Source: Perkinsus olseni
Taxonomy: Eukaryota > Perkinsozoa > Perkinsida > Perkinsidae
Length of the DNA stretch: 64,000 nt
NCBI GenBank assembly: GCA_013115135.1
Contig: JABANP010000015.1
Coordinates: forward strand, 248,001 to 312,000
Direction of reading: 5' to 3'
Shown here: in pieces, positions 22,135 to 32,753 of the stretch
Numbering within the stretch: position 1 is the stretch's first letter
Layout: the number at the start of each line of letters is the position of its first letter
Made by a program: the position numbers and the translations under genes
The notes under the pieces: generated by a model
Databases searched by the model: none
Told to the model about the DNA's origin: nothing
The model's input: the letters and a program-made list of their open reading frames with translations, nothing else

Positions 22135-24401
22135 TCAAGCCTTAGCTGAACTTCGCTCTTCCTCTGCAGCCTCCGCAAGGGCTTGCATTATCGCCTCTAA
22201 GCCCGCCGGCTCTCCCTCCTCACTCGAGACCCTGAATAAGCCGGATGGAGCATCCACTACTCGGAAGGAAAACAGAGGGGAATACCCCGAGGATAACCAA
22301 GGCGCACACAATCAACCTAGCCGCGTATAGCCCTCCTGAACGGCCCGTGTCACCACCTGCGTCCAAAGCCCTGACACTACCGTGAATTGTCAGCCTCCTC
22401 CGAGCGGTAGTAAATCATGTCCGAAAACTCCCGGATGCAGTCTAGCTCATTGAATTGAATCAGATAGGCATTAGACTCCGACTTCACCAGAACGCTACTC
22501 TCGATGGCCTGAGGAAGAGGGAGAGCTCAAAGGTGGGGCTCATAGTAGAAGGTTCAATTCCCAGCAAAGGCGTCCCATCTGTAAACGTGGAACTGGGCAA
22601 TGGAAGCTGAGGTCCTCATCCTCCTCTTCCCCGATCACCTTGTTCACGTGAGGGATTGTCTTAGCCAAAGCGACCGTCTTGGTATCGTCGTCCAGCGACA
22701 ATCCGTCACAAAGATGCTTAGACAGCTTCTCACAGGCACGACCTGAGACACGCACCCGACGGGTGAGCTACTACGGTTCCCGCCTCCTATCGTGTAATAG
22801 TACGCATGCTTTCCCTCAGTAAGGCATCAAAATGCGGTGAATCCACCAAATCCGTCGTCTCGGTGGCCAAGTTGTGCCCGGATGCCCCCTCCTCCAGAGG
22901 AGGGACGACCATCGCCGACCTCGGGGTTTCGCTTCCAGTCACAAGGCTGAGCACAGCAACCATTACCCCGCTTGCCCTCATGGACCTCCCACAAGTACAG
23001 GCCTTGCAGTGCCGCCTCCACTACGGTCTGTATAGTCGACTCAATGCCCGAGGCCGTCTCTCTGCTAGTCGGTGACGGGAGCCGTTGCCCACAGGCCTCC
23101 CTAGAAGCGTTGTCGACCAGACACAAGACCTGGTGGAATCGTCCGGACCGGAGTAGGGCTGTCGACGATGGCTCTCTACCAGTGGGGACGTCAGGTGGTC
23201 GCTGACGTCTTTAAGGTAAGCCGCAAGCTCAGCGTTCAGCTCCGAGGGAGGTCCGTTCGGTGCCTGCATCGCAGCTCGGAATATTCACTCCTCGCGGTCG
23301 ATTCAAGTACTCGATTCTTCCGCACTACTCCCCTCGGATTGCCCCTTTCCTTTCCGCCACTCGCCGCATCGGTACTGCCTGGCCGTCCCAGCCGACAGTA
23401 CCACCCTCTGCGTGAGAAGTAGCATGTGCAGCACTATCAATGCTGTAACCATCCGGCTGAAACCTGAAGCCATGAGGAGGCGTGGGTTGGGGCCCCAAAA
23501 ACAAAGACCCAGTCATACGAGCATTCAACATTCCTGAGACTCGGCAAAGCGGCCCGTTGCGGGTGATTCCATCTCCGCGTACCAGACAGACCAACCCCGA
23601 GGACTGAGCCCAGACTGGACTGGACTCTCCCGGACCCCAAATACTACAGAGCTTCTGTAGTTCGGCGAATAGCCTTTGCTTCTCCCTAGCCATCTCCGGC
23701 CCCTTCAGTGCTTTCAATTTGCGCGGTATATTGGTATCGATGTCATCGTCATACGCCTGTCGCAGCCACACACTCAGCCGATCAATGCTGTCTCCAGCGA
23801 GGATGAGGTTATCTGCCATTGTCAACCAGCAAGGGCTCATCTCAACTACGCGACTGAATAGACACTGCCGCTGGGTCGAACGTCGAGCTTTCAAGCAGAC
23901 ACTTCGGTTGCATGAGTAGCCTACGAATACTACTTGCCATGGCCATAACCCTTGCATGATGCTCCTTCTGACGCTTGCTGACCTTGGGCTCTCCTGCCTT
24001 CCCTTCCTCACCCTCCTCCATGATACGGTTGGCCTCCGACACTATACTCTGCAGCTCCCGGAACTGACAATGCCACAAGTCATCCACACTAATCTCACTG
24101 CCGCTGTCGCTTCGACTCCGTTAGAGTCGGCCCTAATTGAGACTATACTTAACCTCCCCTTCCCGTGTATCACCTGTTGATAATAAGGCCTGAGCCAGTA
24201 GATTGCCACCGCTCCTGCTGCCACACCACCAAAGATCCATCGCTTGTTCCGTCTGGACCAATCCCAAGCCCTTCTGGGCATCCCCCGAACGCTCTCCCAG
24301 TATCCACCGAGCTGACTGGTGTAGGCACCTAGCCCGTATCGAGGAGGCGTAGCTGCCGGAGAGTGCTCAGACTGCGATACCGAGGAAGGATGAGAAGCCA
24401 T
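22135..24401 (-). CDS. PEX3: Peroxin 3-like peroxisome biogenesis factor
   Basis: PEX3 is the membrane anchor that receives PEX19 and its cargo and starts peroxisome formation at the ER. From the ATG at 24401 the N-terminus has a disordered segment, then basic residues and one membrane span (RRNKRWIFGGVAAGAVAIYW), as in PEX3. Later exons match the family in order: helices with RRLLMQPKCLL, a segment ESTIQTVVEAALQGLYL, ETTDLVDSPHFDALLRESM (compare the NETRDMLESPDF region), VALAKTIPHVNKVIG (compare LPLAKIIPIVNGQI) and the C-terminal LDCIREFSDMIYYRSEEADN. A stop is available at 22377-22379, but splicing from a GTAGTG donor there to a CAG acceptor near 22215 keeps phase and adds a coding-like acidic tail ending at 22135. 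Several middle exon borders are unresolved. The call rests on ordered short matches, not on an alignment. Confidence 0.72.
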
Positions 24402-24678
24402 GCACTTCAACTCCCAGCCACTTTAAGAGTGTGCTCATGTGTGTAGGCCCGAGCGCTCGAACCCCACAGCTGACCATCAAGCTTCGGCGAAGCCTTACTC
24501 CGGTCAGCAGCATCGAGATTGCCTCAGCATTCCACCTTTCGGTACTACTGTGCGCCACCCGGTACAGAACCCAACGACCCAATACGGAAATGAAAAATTC
24601 TCTGGAGGATGATATCGAATGAGAAAAAAATCTCTTGGACGACAGCAATCAACAAAGGTCGTACATCACACACTCCAC

Positions 24679-25202
24679 TCAACCGAAGGTCTTGCCGTTC
24701 ATTGCATACTCGGTGGGGTCTAGGTTCTGGAATCTAACCACGGCCTGAAGCACTTGGAGAATCGCACCCCAGAGAAGGCAAACCGCGGACACGAAGAGAT
24801 CAGAGATCTTCGGAAAGGATCGACCCGTTTCTCACGTGTTCGGCCTGAACCCCATACTCCTTCTGAAGGGCTCCCATAAACGGCTTCGACGACTGGCCCT
24901 TTCAAGCCTCCACCGATGGAGTAGATCTCCACTGAGACGCCACTAGCCACTTCGCCACCAACCACGAAGCCCGTAGCGGGCACAATTTGAACCTACTCAC
25001 ACTCCCCATGTAACACTGCTTCTCTCCTTCCCCGAAGCGGTGCCTTGCAGAACTAGGTCGCTACGCAGGCCTCGCATCTTACAGTCATGTATTTCTTAGG
25101 TTTCCCCAGCGCCTCCGCTACGGTGTCGGTCATCACACTAGCAGCCTTGTTCGGGTCAGCCAAAATCGACTGGACGTTGGTAGTGAGGGCTACGAAAGGC
25201 AT
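24679..25202 (-). CDS. Macrophage migration inhibitory factor-like tautomerase
   Basis: MIF-family proteins are small trimeric tautomerases; animal MIF is a cytokine and several parasites secrete homologues. Exons are 25202-25083 (40 codons), 24992-24836 and 24744-24679. The protein is about 113 residues, the usual MIF length. It begins MPF with the catalytic Pro2, followed by TTNVQSILADP, ALGKPKKYMT, a mid-region ending SIGG, QSSKPFMGALQKEYGV, and a C-terminus NLDPTEYAMNGKTFG matching the family's NxGWNxxTF ending. Exon 2 is one base too long: an extra base in the run at 24897-24899 shifts the frame between SIGGGLKG and QSSKPF. Without it all three exons join in phase 0. It has no signal peptide, as usual for MIF. 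It lies between PEX3 and seipin. Confidence 0.88.
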
Positions 25203-25675
25203 GGTCACAACAGAAGAAACAGGGCACTGCCTAGCACAGACAACCTTAGACATCTACGAACAGCATGCTAGCTCACGACGCTCCGGAGACGCGTAATTCG
25301 ACAGTATCTTGTGATTTCTTCAGCATCACCCCGTGAACGGTTCAGATGGTGCATGGTCTTCTATGGGCCGGATAGGATGCCGATATCTCATTTGCAACTG
25401 CCTAGTTTAATGCTTTCAAAACACTCGAACTACCCTCGCCACGAGCTCATTCCTCCGTGCACTATGCACAGCAGCCGCCCAACACTACGATATGATGGAA
25501 AGGGCATAGAGATCCGAAATTCACTCCCATTCACACATAATGAGGATTATACTGGTAGACTGTCTGCAAAACTGATAACAGGCCTCGTCAAGCTGCACGA
25601 CGTCGTCGAAGGTTTCCCCTCCGTCCCACATGAATGAACTCAAGTCATTAACTCCAAAATAAATGATGCAACTCT

Positions 25676-26849
25676 TCAGTCTTCGGGGCTACCCAGATGG
25701 AGAGGCCTGCGCCGTAAAGTCTCAAAGCCTTGCCTATCTGAGCTGCCACTTCGAACACTCGACGTACTAGCGGCACCAGACTCGCTCGATGCAGCACTAC
25801 TGCTCTCGGTATTCCTTTGGCGAGGCCGACGACGACTACGTCTATGCCGCTTCCTCCTAGAAGGCCGACTGAACAGTGCTCGCCATACCATTGAAGATCC
25901 AGCGAAAACTAGGAATACGATAAGAACGAGCAACACAAAAGACAACACACATGATGATCGGATGGGACGACAGGAGGTAGCGGATACCCGAGAGCTGGGA
26001 GTGGAATCTTAAGTCAGCTCGGTAAACCTGCAGTGGAGGGCTCATGCAGACCGTGGCCGACAACAGCGGGAAGTTTGAACTCTCGTAGACCTCTACGTTG
26101 AGCTCTTCGAATAAAGGCATCGTCACAGTGAATTCATCGACCGTCCATCCGAGCAGGGCTGGGACAATCATCAGCCACTCCCTCATCGTGCCGAGCAATG
26201 AAGAACGATATGGCAAGAGTAGAGGCCGACGTGATCGTGCCGTGGGCTCATCTCGGCCCTTCATACCGTACAAGGTGATGTCCACCATGACTGGTCCCTT
26301 ATCGACGTTGTAATGATTGGAAGGTAGATCCAAGGCCAGTGTAACATCATAATCGACCGAGGGAGCTGGGAGATCCAGAACCGGTGCAGCGAGGGCCGGT
26401 CGACTAGCTGCCGTGTCAAACCATTGGCGGTTGGAGAAGGACACCGCCGCGCAGGCAGGTGTGGTGCTGTAGTCAAAGTACACAGGGAAAGAATGTAATT
26501 GCTTGGGTATGACCAGCCAGTGCACCACCCAGTAGAGGATTAAGGCGGACACCGTCACTGAGACCACGCTCAGTCCGACCAGAATTAATTTGGCCCATAG
26601 CAGTACTAGTCGCCATGCGAAAGGCGATATGTGGCGGGATACGAAAACCAGACCGGGTTGAATGGCATGCCAAGTTCCGTACGAAGCTCTGGCCAATGCT
26701 GAGCCCTGAGCCTCACTATCGAGACTGGAGTTCGACGAGTTAGTTGGCGACGACGCATTGGAAGGCAGATCTCCGCTGCCTGATGAAGGGTCAGTGTGGC
26801 CCTCGATTGGCAATTGAGGGACTCCAGAGGATCGAGTCCGCTCGGACAT
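25676..26849 (-). CDS. Seipin (lipid-droplet biogenesis protein)
   Basis: Seipin is an ER membrane ring protein that organises lipid-droplet formation. From the ATG at 26849 there is a Ser/Asn-rich cytosolic N-terminus, a first membrane span (about residues 85-115), and the luminal domain with HSFPVYFDY, YDVTLALDLPSNHYN, GPVMVDITL, SRRPLLLPYRSSLL, a helix (MREWLMIVPALLGW) and ELNVEVYES, then LSGIRYLLSSHP, all typical of the family. The second span (VLSFVLLVLIVFLVFAG) is in another frame. A missing TG in the run at 25944-25950 would account for this: adding one repeat gives a continuous protein to the stop at 25676. After the span comes an Arg-rich then Ser-rich cytosolic tail. Otherwise single-exon over 1.1 kb. 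The 370 bp between 25300 and 25676 hold nothing recognised. Confidence 0.85.
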
Positions 26850-27524
26850 TTGTAGAACACCACTCGGAGGTCCAATCTTGCTTCCTTAGGAATCTTGCAC
26901 TCCCTCAGCGCATCTATCTGTGACGCCGGATGAGTCGTGAGGATTGTAGGTTGACGAACGCTTAACATTGTCAACGAATAAAGTGGCCGCACATGGTCTA
27001 CACACAAAATCCCGTGCTCGAACAGTCTATTGCAGTGGCCGCACAGACTATAGAGGTATCCCGTACGGCCTACAGAGGCTTTTCGCACAGTTAGCACGTT
27101 TCCTTGTCGGGCACGCGTTGAGTGATGATGAGGTTGGAAAGAAGAACGGAGCCGGTTCAATTTACCAGTGGTGGCCCACCACCAGACCTAAGGCAACACC
27201 AAGCTGGAATGGGAAGCTGCAGCCTGGTGAATGCGCATAAGGCTTGCTAATCATCGAGTGTTGTAGAGCACCAGAGGGAGACACACGAAGGCTGCAGCGT
27301 GCTGAAGGCTCGTGCGCCTGGTTTTGTCGGAACGATTTGATGAGCTATAGGCGTTGAGCCACGCCGTGACGCACAGCGCAAGGTCAACGAGACCCCGAGC
27401 CAACCCGTGACGTTGCTCTCCCGTCACGTCTCGCACGGCATCAGGGAGTAGCAGGGCACCGTGCGGCTTTTTAGAGTCCCGTATGGGTGTGATAGGAGTT
27501 GTCGCCTGCAGTATTTAATTTGGA
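26850..27524. other. Intergenic region between seipin and carboxylesterase copy 2
   Basis: Divergent promoter region for seipin (minus) and carboxylesterase copy 2 (plus). Short open frames on both strands lack coding character. A CAG at 27509-27511 lies 13 nt before the copy 2 ATG. Confidence 0.5.
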
Positions 27525-29516
27525 ATGAGACTCGCGGATCTCCCTCCTCTCGTTTTGTTGTCTGTCACCGCGGCTTTCCAGCCCGTTGAGATCGCCAATG
27601 GTCCAATATCAGGACTGGTGATACAAAAAATAAGCAACTACAGCAGCCTATCGTCCAGGATGTGGAGATCTTCTTCGGCATCCGCTATGCGGAACCTCCT
27701 GTCGAAAAAACTCAGGTTTCGACCCCCTCAACCCTACACCTCTGAGAATTGGACCTCGACTCGCCCTATGGTTACGCCCGGAAACGCATGTTTCCAAGTA
27801 GCCTCGGGTATCGTAGGTGGTACTGGTGGTACTACTGGTGTGGAAGACTGTCTGTTTATCAACGTCTACCGGCCATCCAGCGCAGAGAATGGCACGTCCA
27901 AACTCCCGGTCATGTTCTGGATCTATGGTGGGGGCTATGTCAACGGCGACTCGTTGTCGTTCAATGGTACAGCGTTGGCAGCCACACACGACGTTATTGT
28001 TGTCACGGTGAACTACAGGCTGGGCCACTTGGGATTCTTCGGTTCCCAGAGCTCTCTTTCACAAGAGGGCACAACTGGCAATTGGGGGACCTTGGATACT
28101 CAGCTAGGTCTGAAGTGGGTCCAACAGAATATCGAGTCCTTTGGTGGGGATAAGAACAGAGTCATGTTGTTTGGAGAGTCCGCCGGGGCGTTTACTGTTA
28201 TGTGGCACATCGCAGCCCCGGGAAGTAAAGGCCTCTTCCACTCGGCCATTATGCAGTCTGGGACGACTTCAACATCGATGTTCTTCCAAAATCAGGCAGA
28301 TGCTTTCAGATATTACGACTGGGTAGCCACTGACCTCGCGGGCTGCAGGGATGCCGATGATCTCGATTGCCTGCGCCAAGTTGACCTCCAAAAGTTGGCT
28401 ATTCCAAACGGAGTACGTGTTGACCCGGCCCGTGCGCCAACTTGGGGATCGCCATTATTTCCCAGCATGCCTGTAGGCCCTATTGTCGACGGTACGGCCC
28501 TCCCTGATATCCCCTTCCGGGTGGTTGAGAGTGGTAACCATAATGACGTTCCACTTATCTTAGGCTTGAACAAGAACGAGGGGTCGATATTCGCTTTCAT
28601 ACTGCCGAACGTCATACCGGATCTCAAGATGCCATTGACAGAGCAGGGTGTTCGCAAAGCCACCAACTACTTCTTGCAGAACGAGACTGCCGCCAAAGAG
28701 CTGGAGAAGCTCTATCCCATGGCGGGGTATTCTTCTGTCTACGGAGCCAGCAATAGTCCTTTTGAGCAGGTCTTTTATCTGATAAGAGATGCAATCTTTC
28801 ATTGCTCTGCGAGACGTCTCGCCAATGCTCTCAGGACTAGGGGGAAGTCTTCAACCTGGATGTATTCCTTCGACAAGCCCGACCTCTTCGGGACCTGGGA
28901 GGGTTTCAAGCTCGGTGCATTCTTCCCTGCTTATGGGAATTTGACTCTGGGTCAGCTGGGAACTTTCCACTCTGCCGAAGTTCCCTTCGTGTTGAAGGAA
29001 TTCAAGAACGGTGCGATGAACTTCTCGTCATTCTCGGTATCGTCTATACTCTCGCTGTACATGGCCCATCCTCCTCGCCACCCAGGTGACTCCTTCCATC
29101 GCATTAGCGATGCCTTCTCCTGCATGTGGACTCATATGGCCTCCCATGGAAGTCCGACGGGTCCACAGCAACACTGCCCGGGGTTACCTGATGGAGCTAT
29201 CCCTTCGTGGTTGCCTTACAACTCGAGCCTCAACGGCTCCCAGGCTCAGGGTGTCTACATGCACATCGGCGATGAGCTGAGCATGCAGGCTTGGAGATCC
29301 AACAACATCTACCCCGATAATGAGATGCCGTCTATTGAACAATGTCAGTGGTGGGATGAGCACCCAGTGGGGTTCCATGACCTTCGTGCTGATATTCCAT
29401 TAACAACGACACCTCCCCCAACTCCCACCAGACCTGTATCGTCAGCCCATTGCTGGGCTGGGGGGAAGTTAATTTTGATCTTGATATCGTTTATAGTCTT
29501 GTCGCTGCTGGTATAA
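27525..29516 (+). CDS. Type-B carboxylesterase, copy 2 (two compensating frame breaks)
   Basis: Predicted secreted or GPI-anchored esterase of 663 residues from the ATG at 27525. Signal peptide, EDCLFINV, YGGGYVNG, FGESAGA, GLNKNEGSIF, FHSAEVPFVL and the Thr/Pro stalk plus hydrophobic tail are all present. Compared with copies 3 and 4, one base is missing just after the A-run at 27625-27630 and one is extra in the A-run at 27705-27710. The frame reopens, but about 26 residues between them (roughly residues 35-61) become an unrelated Ser/Arg-rich stretch replacing the conserved FFGIRYAEPP region. Either both are homopolymer errors or the enzyme has lost a conserved core strand. It is closest to copy 1 outside the shared central segment. 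Confidence 0.9.
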   Translation: MRLADLPPLVLLSVTAAFQPVEIANGPISGLVIQKISNYSSLSSRMWRSSSASAMRNLLSKKLRFRPPQPYTSENWTSTRPMVTPGNACFQVASGIVGGTGGTTGVEDCLFINVYRPSSAENGTSKLPVMFWIYGGGYVNGDSLSFNGTALAATHDVIVVTVNYRLGHLGFFGSQSSLSQEGTTGNWGTLDTQLGLKWVQQNIESFGGDKNRVMLFGESAGAFTVMWHIAAPGSKGLFHSAIMQSGTTSTSMFFQNQADAFRYYDWVATDLAGCRDADDLDCLRQVDLQKLAIPNGVRVDPARAPTWGSPLFPSMPVGPIVDGTALPDIPFRVVESGNHNDVPLILGLNKNEGSIFAFILPNVIPDLKMPLTEQGVRKATNYFLQNETAAKELEKLYPMAGYSSVYGASNSPFEQVFYLIRDAIFHCSARRLANALRTRGKSSTWMYSFDKPDLFGTWEGFKLGAFFPAYGNLTLGQLGTFHSAEVPFVLKEFKNGAMNFSSFSVSSILSLYMAHPPRHPGDSFHRISDAFSCMWTHMASHGSPTGPQQHCPGLPDGAIPSWLPYNSSLNGSQAQGVYMHIGDELSMQAWRSNNIYPDNEMPSIEQCQWWDEHPVGFHDLRADIPLTTTPPPTPTRPVSSAHCWAGGKLILILISFIVLSLLV

Positions 29517-29821
29517 GATGAGTATATGATTGCTCAGTTTTTCTGTCTATCGTCGCTCGTCTGCACATGTCGAGATTCATTCTTTCTTTCGCTATTGAAG
29601 CTTCTTGGAGAATGCTGTTGTAGTTCTGAGAGTGCATATTACTGCTCCACATACAGCCGCGGAAGCTGGCTCAAGCCATGGCGCATTCAATGCCCGTGAC
29701 ACAACTCATTTCCTGGACAAGGGTCTTGAAAAATGGCTGTGCCAAATAAGAACCATGCATTATGAATGAATGGTGATTCCTCGTTACACTCTCCTCCAAC
29801 CACCGCCACTGCTGCGAGTGC

Positions 29822-30890
29822 TCAGCTCTCATCTAATGAATCGATATCTGAATCCCACTCCAAGGTCTCTCCCACGGAACCTACGTCGGAGAGGCTGTCC
29901 TCACGACGACGATAGCAGTCACGCCATCAGGAGAACGACGCACCTGCTTCCTCGGTGGGCCCTGCTTGATGAGCTGCCTCCTTGCCTGGAGGAACACCCC
30001 ATTCAGTATCAGAGCGGGACTAACAAGAACGATCATCGCTTCGCTTATCTACGCTTCGCCTCACCTCCGTCCGATCGATCCTCACTGTATCACTCGAGGC
30101 ATGAGGGGGAGTGAGGGACCCCCTGCTCGAAGATATCTGAAATGAAATCGGATAAAAGTAGACTTGCCGGCGTTCTGCTCACGTCCGAGAGTGGCCCGAT
30201 CGATGCGACACGTTCTAGTCTGAGGCTCGCTGTATCGGTGACCAACAGTCGATCCCGAAGCCGCCCCATATCAGATCGGATTATCCGAACGTCTTGCCCC
30301 AGAGCCAGGACTTGAGACTAACACAGCGACCAGATCGTCTCTCGATCTCCCTACAAGTGGCAAGGTCATCACTTGTAGTGCCATAGTGCTTTTCCCCATG
30401 TCATGAACCTCCGCCTCCCTGTTGTCCAGATCATCCAATAACCTCGTCAATCCCTCTGGATCCAACTGTGATTGACGGAGTTCAGCTCTCAACTTCTGAA
30501 TAAGATGCGCGATTCTACGTAGCCGCGTCCGACGCGTTTCCTTGATGGCGAGGCCGATCTCGAGATCCGTTGATACAGCAGAGTAGGCTACCTCAACAGC
30601 ATCTCGTGCTTCCTCCTGAATGGTGTGAATGAGATCACGTTGAGCGTTGAGCTCCGTCCGAACTTCCTCCATGAATGATTTCAACGAATCTGCCAACTCA
30701 CTTGAATTCGGACAGCTGCAGGTCTGCAAAGAGGCAACTGGAAGCATTCTTAAGACTGGAGAAGTCACCTGCATACAAGCAGCCCTGCTCGGGTCGGTAC
30801 GGGTAGACAGAAGATCCGTTTCGGATTCGCTTGCCTCCCGAGGCAGCTCCACGGTTGAGTGCTTATCGAGAGCGGCTTTGGTCGGCTAAC
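29822..30890 (-). CDS. Unrecognised coiled-coil protein
   Basis: Not recognised. The main exon (about 30890 to 30340) begins after a TTAG acceptor and encodes long amphipathic helices (ELADSLKSFMEEVRTEL; EAEVHDMGKSTMALQV). A very short GT-AG intron of about 37 nt leads to another helical exon (LALGQDVRIIRSDMGRLRDR). Two further introns of about 45 nt lead to acidic Ser-rich sequence ending DSDIDSLDES at a stop at 29822. The start is uncertain because no ATG precedes the first helix in this exon; an upstream exon, perhaps the open frame at 31018-31335, may supply it. The 300 bp before it (29517-29821) are the 3' flank of carboxylesterase copy 2, similar to that of copy 1. Confidence 0.55.
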
Positions 30891-31017
30891 AGATCGAGAC
30901 TCGCAATTGAGAAACAAAGGTTGCACGATTGCAGTACTGACTGGTAGTGGACTACTACGATAATACGGGAACTGAACAATAGTCGGACTGCGAGAACACT
31001 GGCCCTTAAATCAAACC

Positions 31018-31335
31018 CTACTGTGCACTCTCTAGTAGAGGGAGCGAGGTCATGACTGATGCATCAGCACCATCACGATGTCGAGGCTCCAGTTTGACTA
31101 TAAATACGAACCGACCACGCAATATGCCCGAAGTAGCCAGAAGCCGAGGAACGCAGGACAACAGCACCGGCAGAGCGACGCCTACGAAAGTATCCACGAC
31201 AGAGTTCCTCCTAGTTTTGAGACCATCCTCAATGACGTTCATGTCAAGCGATCCAGGAGGGCCCTTGACCGAGGCGGCCTCAGCATGACTCCCGGTTGGT
31301 GTTGATTGCGCTGTTGACACAGCCGTCGAGTACAC
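31018..31335 (-). CDS. Unrecognised fragment with one hydrophobic segment
   Basis: An open frame of 105 codons with a polar N-terminus (TAQSTPTGSHAEAASVKG), a segment DGLKTRRNSVVDTFVGVA, a hydrophobic stretch (TFVGVALPVLLSCVPRLLA) that could span a membrane, and a basic region. A GTAGGG at its stop could be a donor into the coiled-coil gene downstream, but the phase did not match the acceptor I see. It may be the first exon of that gene or a separate small gene. Confidence 0.35.
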   Translation of the reverse strand: MYSTAVSTAQSTPTGSHAEAASVKGPPGSLDMNVIEDGLKTRRNSVVDTFVGVALPVLLSCVPRLLATSGILRGRFVFIVKLEPRHRDGADASVMTSLPLLESAQ

Positions 31336-31355
31336 CTAGAGCACTTCCATGAGTG

Positions 31356-32753
31356 TCACTGTCGCCACGCTCTCAAAAGGCATCCGACTTCACGGAGGTT
31401 ATGACTGGATTCGCTCGAAGCTCCGCGACTTGGCAGTTGCTTTGACTTCAAATCAACCGGAGTCACAGTGGTGGTGATCTGCAAGATAACCTCGCTCTCC
31501 CTGAATCCCTCACTATGACGACAGCCTACCTCAGCTGACAAGCGCCGAGGGCACCGCGCGCCCTCGAACGAGCCCGAGCGGATGGCAGAAGAGCAGCTCT
31601 GCCGGCGATGTGGCGTAGAGTGCAGTTGATCGCTGGCAGCTTCCGCATGCCGTTTGATAGCAGGGGTAGGAGACGCTGCGTGGGGTAGATCCGGTGTGGA
31701 CGGCGGCGTTGCCGATGGAGCTCGCTGAACGGGACGACAACGCCACATACTGAGGAAGGGCGTACTAGTATGGGCTGAGAACTGTTACCAGTGCGCTTGA
31801 GGGTTGCGAGGATTGGTCCGCTGGATTCCGAATTCGCTGCCACGTAAACTGCTTGGGTCCTCGATGATCGCCTGAAATCGGAGAAACTCCACGCACTTCT
31901 GGTAGACAGCGAGCCACGAGCAAAATGAGTTCCCTCGTACTGCCCGTCCAGATCACTCTGCCTCCCTCGGACCGCTCGAACTTGAGAGGGCCAGCCCACA
32001 CCTGGACTTCATGGCACCGTAATCGCCCGTTTCCGGCTGACCCAAGAGAGTTCCTGACCTGTGGTTGTCCGTCAGACCCTCGCACCACGCGTAGTTGTAT
32101 GCATCGTTCTTGCCGAACGAGCCTCTTCGAGCCGGCAGGCATAACATCGCCAGGAGAGACCTTCTCCTGCCTGAGCACGATACTTACACGGAGCTTCTCC
32201 CGCACAGAAACGCCCACTTGTAACAATGAATGTTGCCATCCTGCGCCACGAAATAGTAAGTGCCGCTGCCAGAACCGCTGATCCACCACCCCTGGAGTTT
32301 TGCAATCGCCCTGAAGAGGGCGTACCCTCGACTCGCAAGTTTGGCCACTCATGCCGGAACTCACTCGGAGATCTCCATCTGGCTGAGGGTTGTCTGTGTG
32401 ATGACGTTGTGGATGCTGAAGGATGGGGCGAGAAGGCCGCTACCCGAAGAGAAGCTTCCCGCTGTCCCCAGCTGTTGAGGAATCATAGTCTGGAAAGCAT
32501 GTACGGTGGAGCTGGTTAAGGAGCGTCGCTTACCCGACTGAGAAGGCCCGTGGTAGGGATCGAGGGCGGAGGGGCCATACTGCTGCCTAGGAGCGTACTT
32601 TGCATCGTCGTGTCGAGCGAAACCGTACGTTAAGAAAAATCCAACTGCCAGCATACCGTGGGAATTCGTGGTCAACAGCATTCCGTCCGACAGCGCTGGA
32701 TCGATGGGGACATCACTATCTACGACTCGTGACCTGCTCAACCCAAGATGCAT
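31356..32753 (-). CDS. Unrecognised multi-exon gene, possible signal anchor
   Basis: Three minus-strand frames in succession have coding character: 32753-32361, then sequence in 32364-31765 and 31999-31526, then 31520-31356. The first includes a hydrophobic segment (GMLAVGFFLTYGF) near the N-terminus, so the product may be secreted or anchored, and ends before a GTGAGT donor near 32370. Middle segments read as compact beta-rich sequence (VSIVLRQEKVSPGDV; VWAGPLKFERSEGGRVIW) and the last contains ESEVILQITTTVTPVDL. Exon joins were not resolved and no family is recognised. Confidence 0.4.

Noticed and set aside
26606..27160. A 184-codon minus-strand frame
   Set aside because: It overlaps the seipin N-terminus in another frame and the seipin frame carries the recognisable domain.
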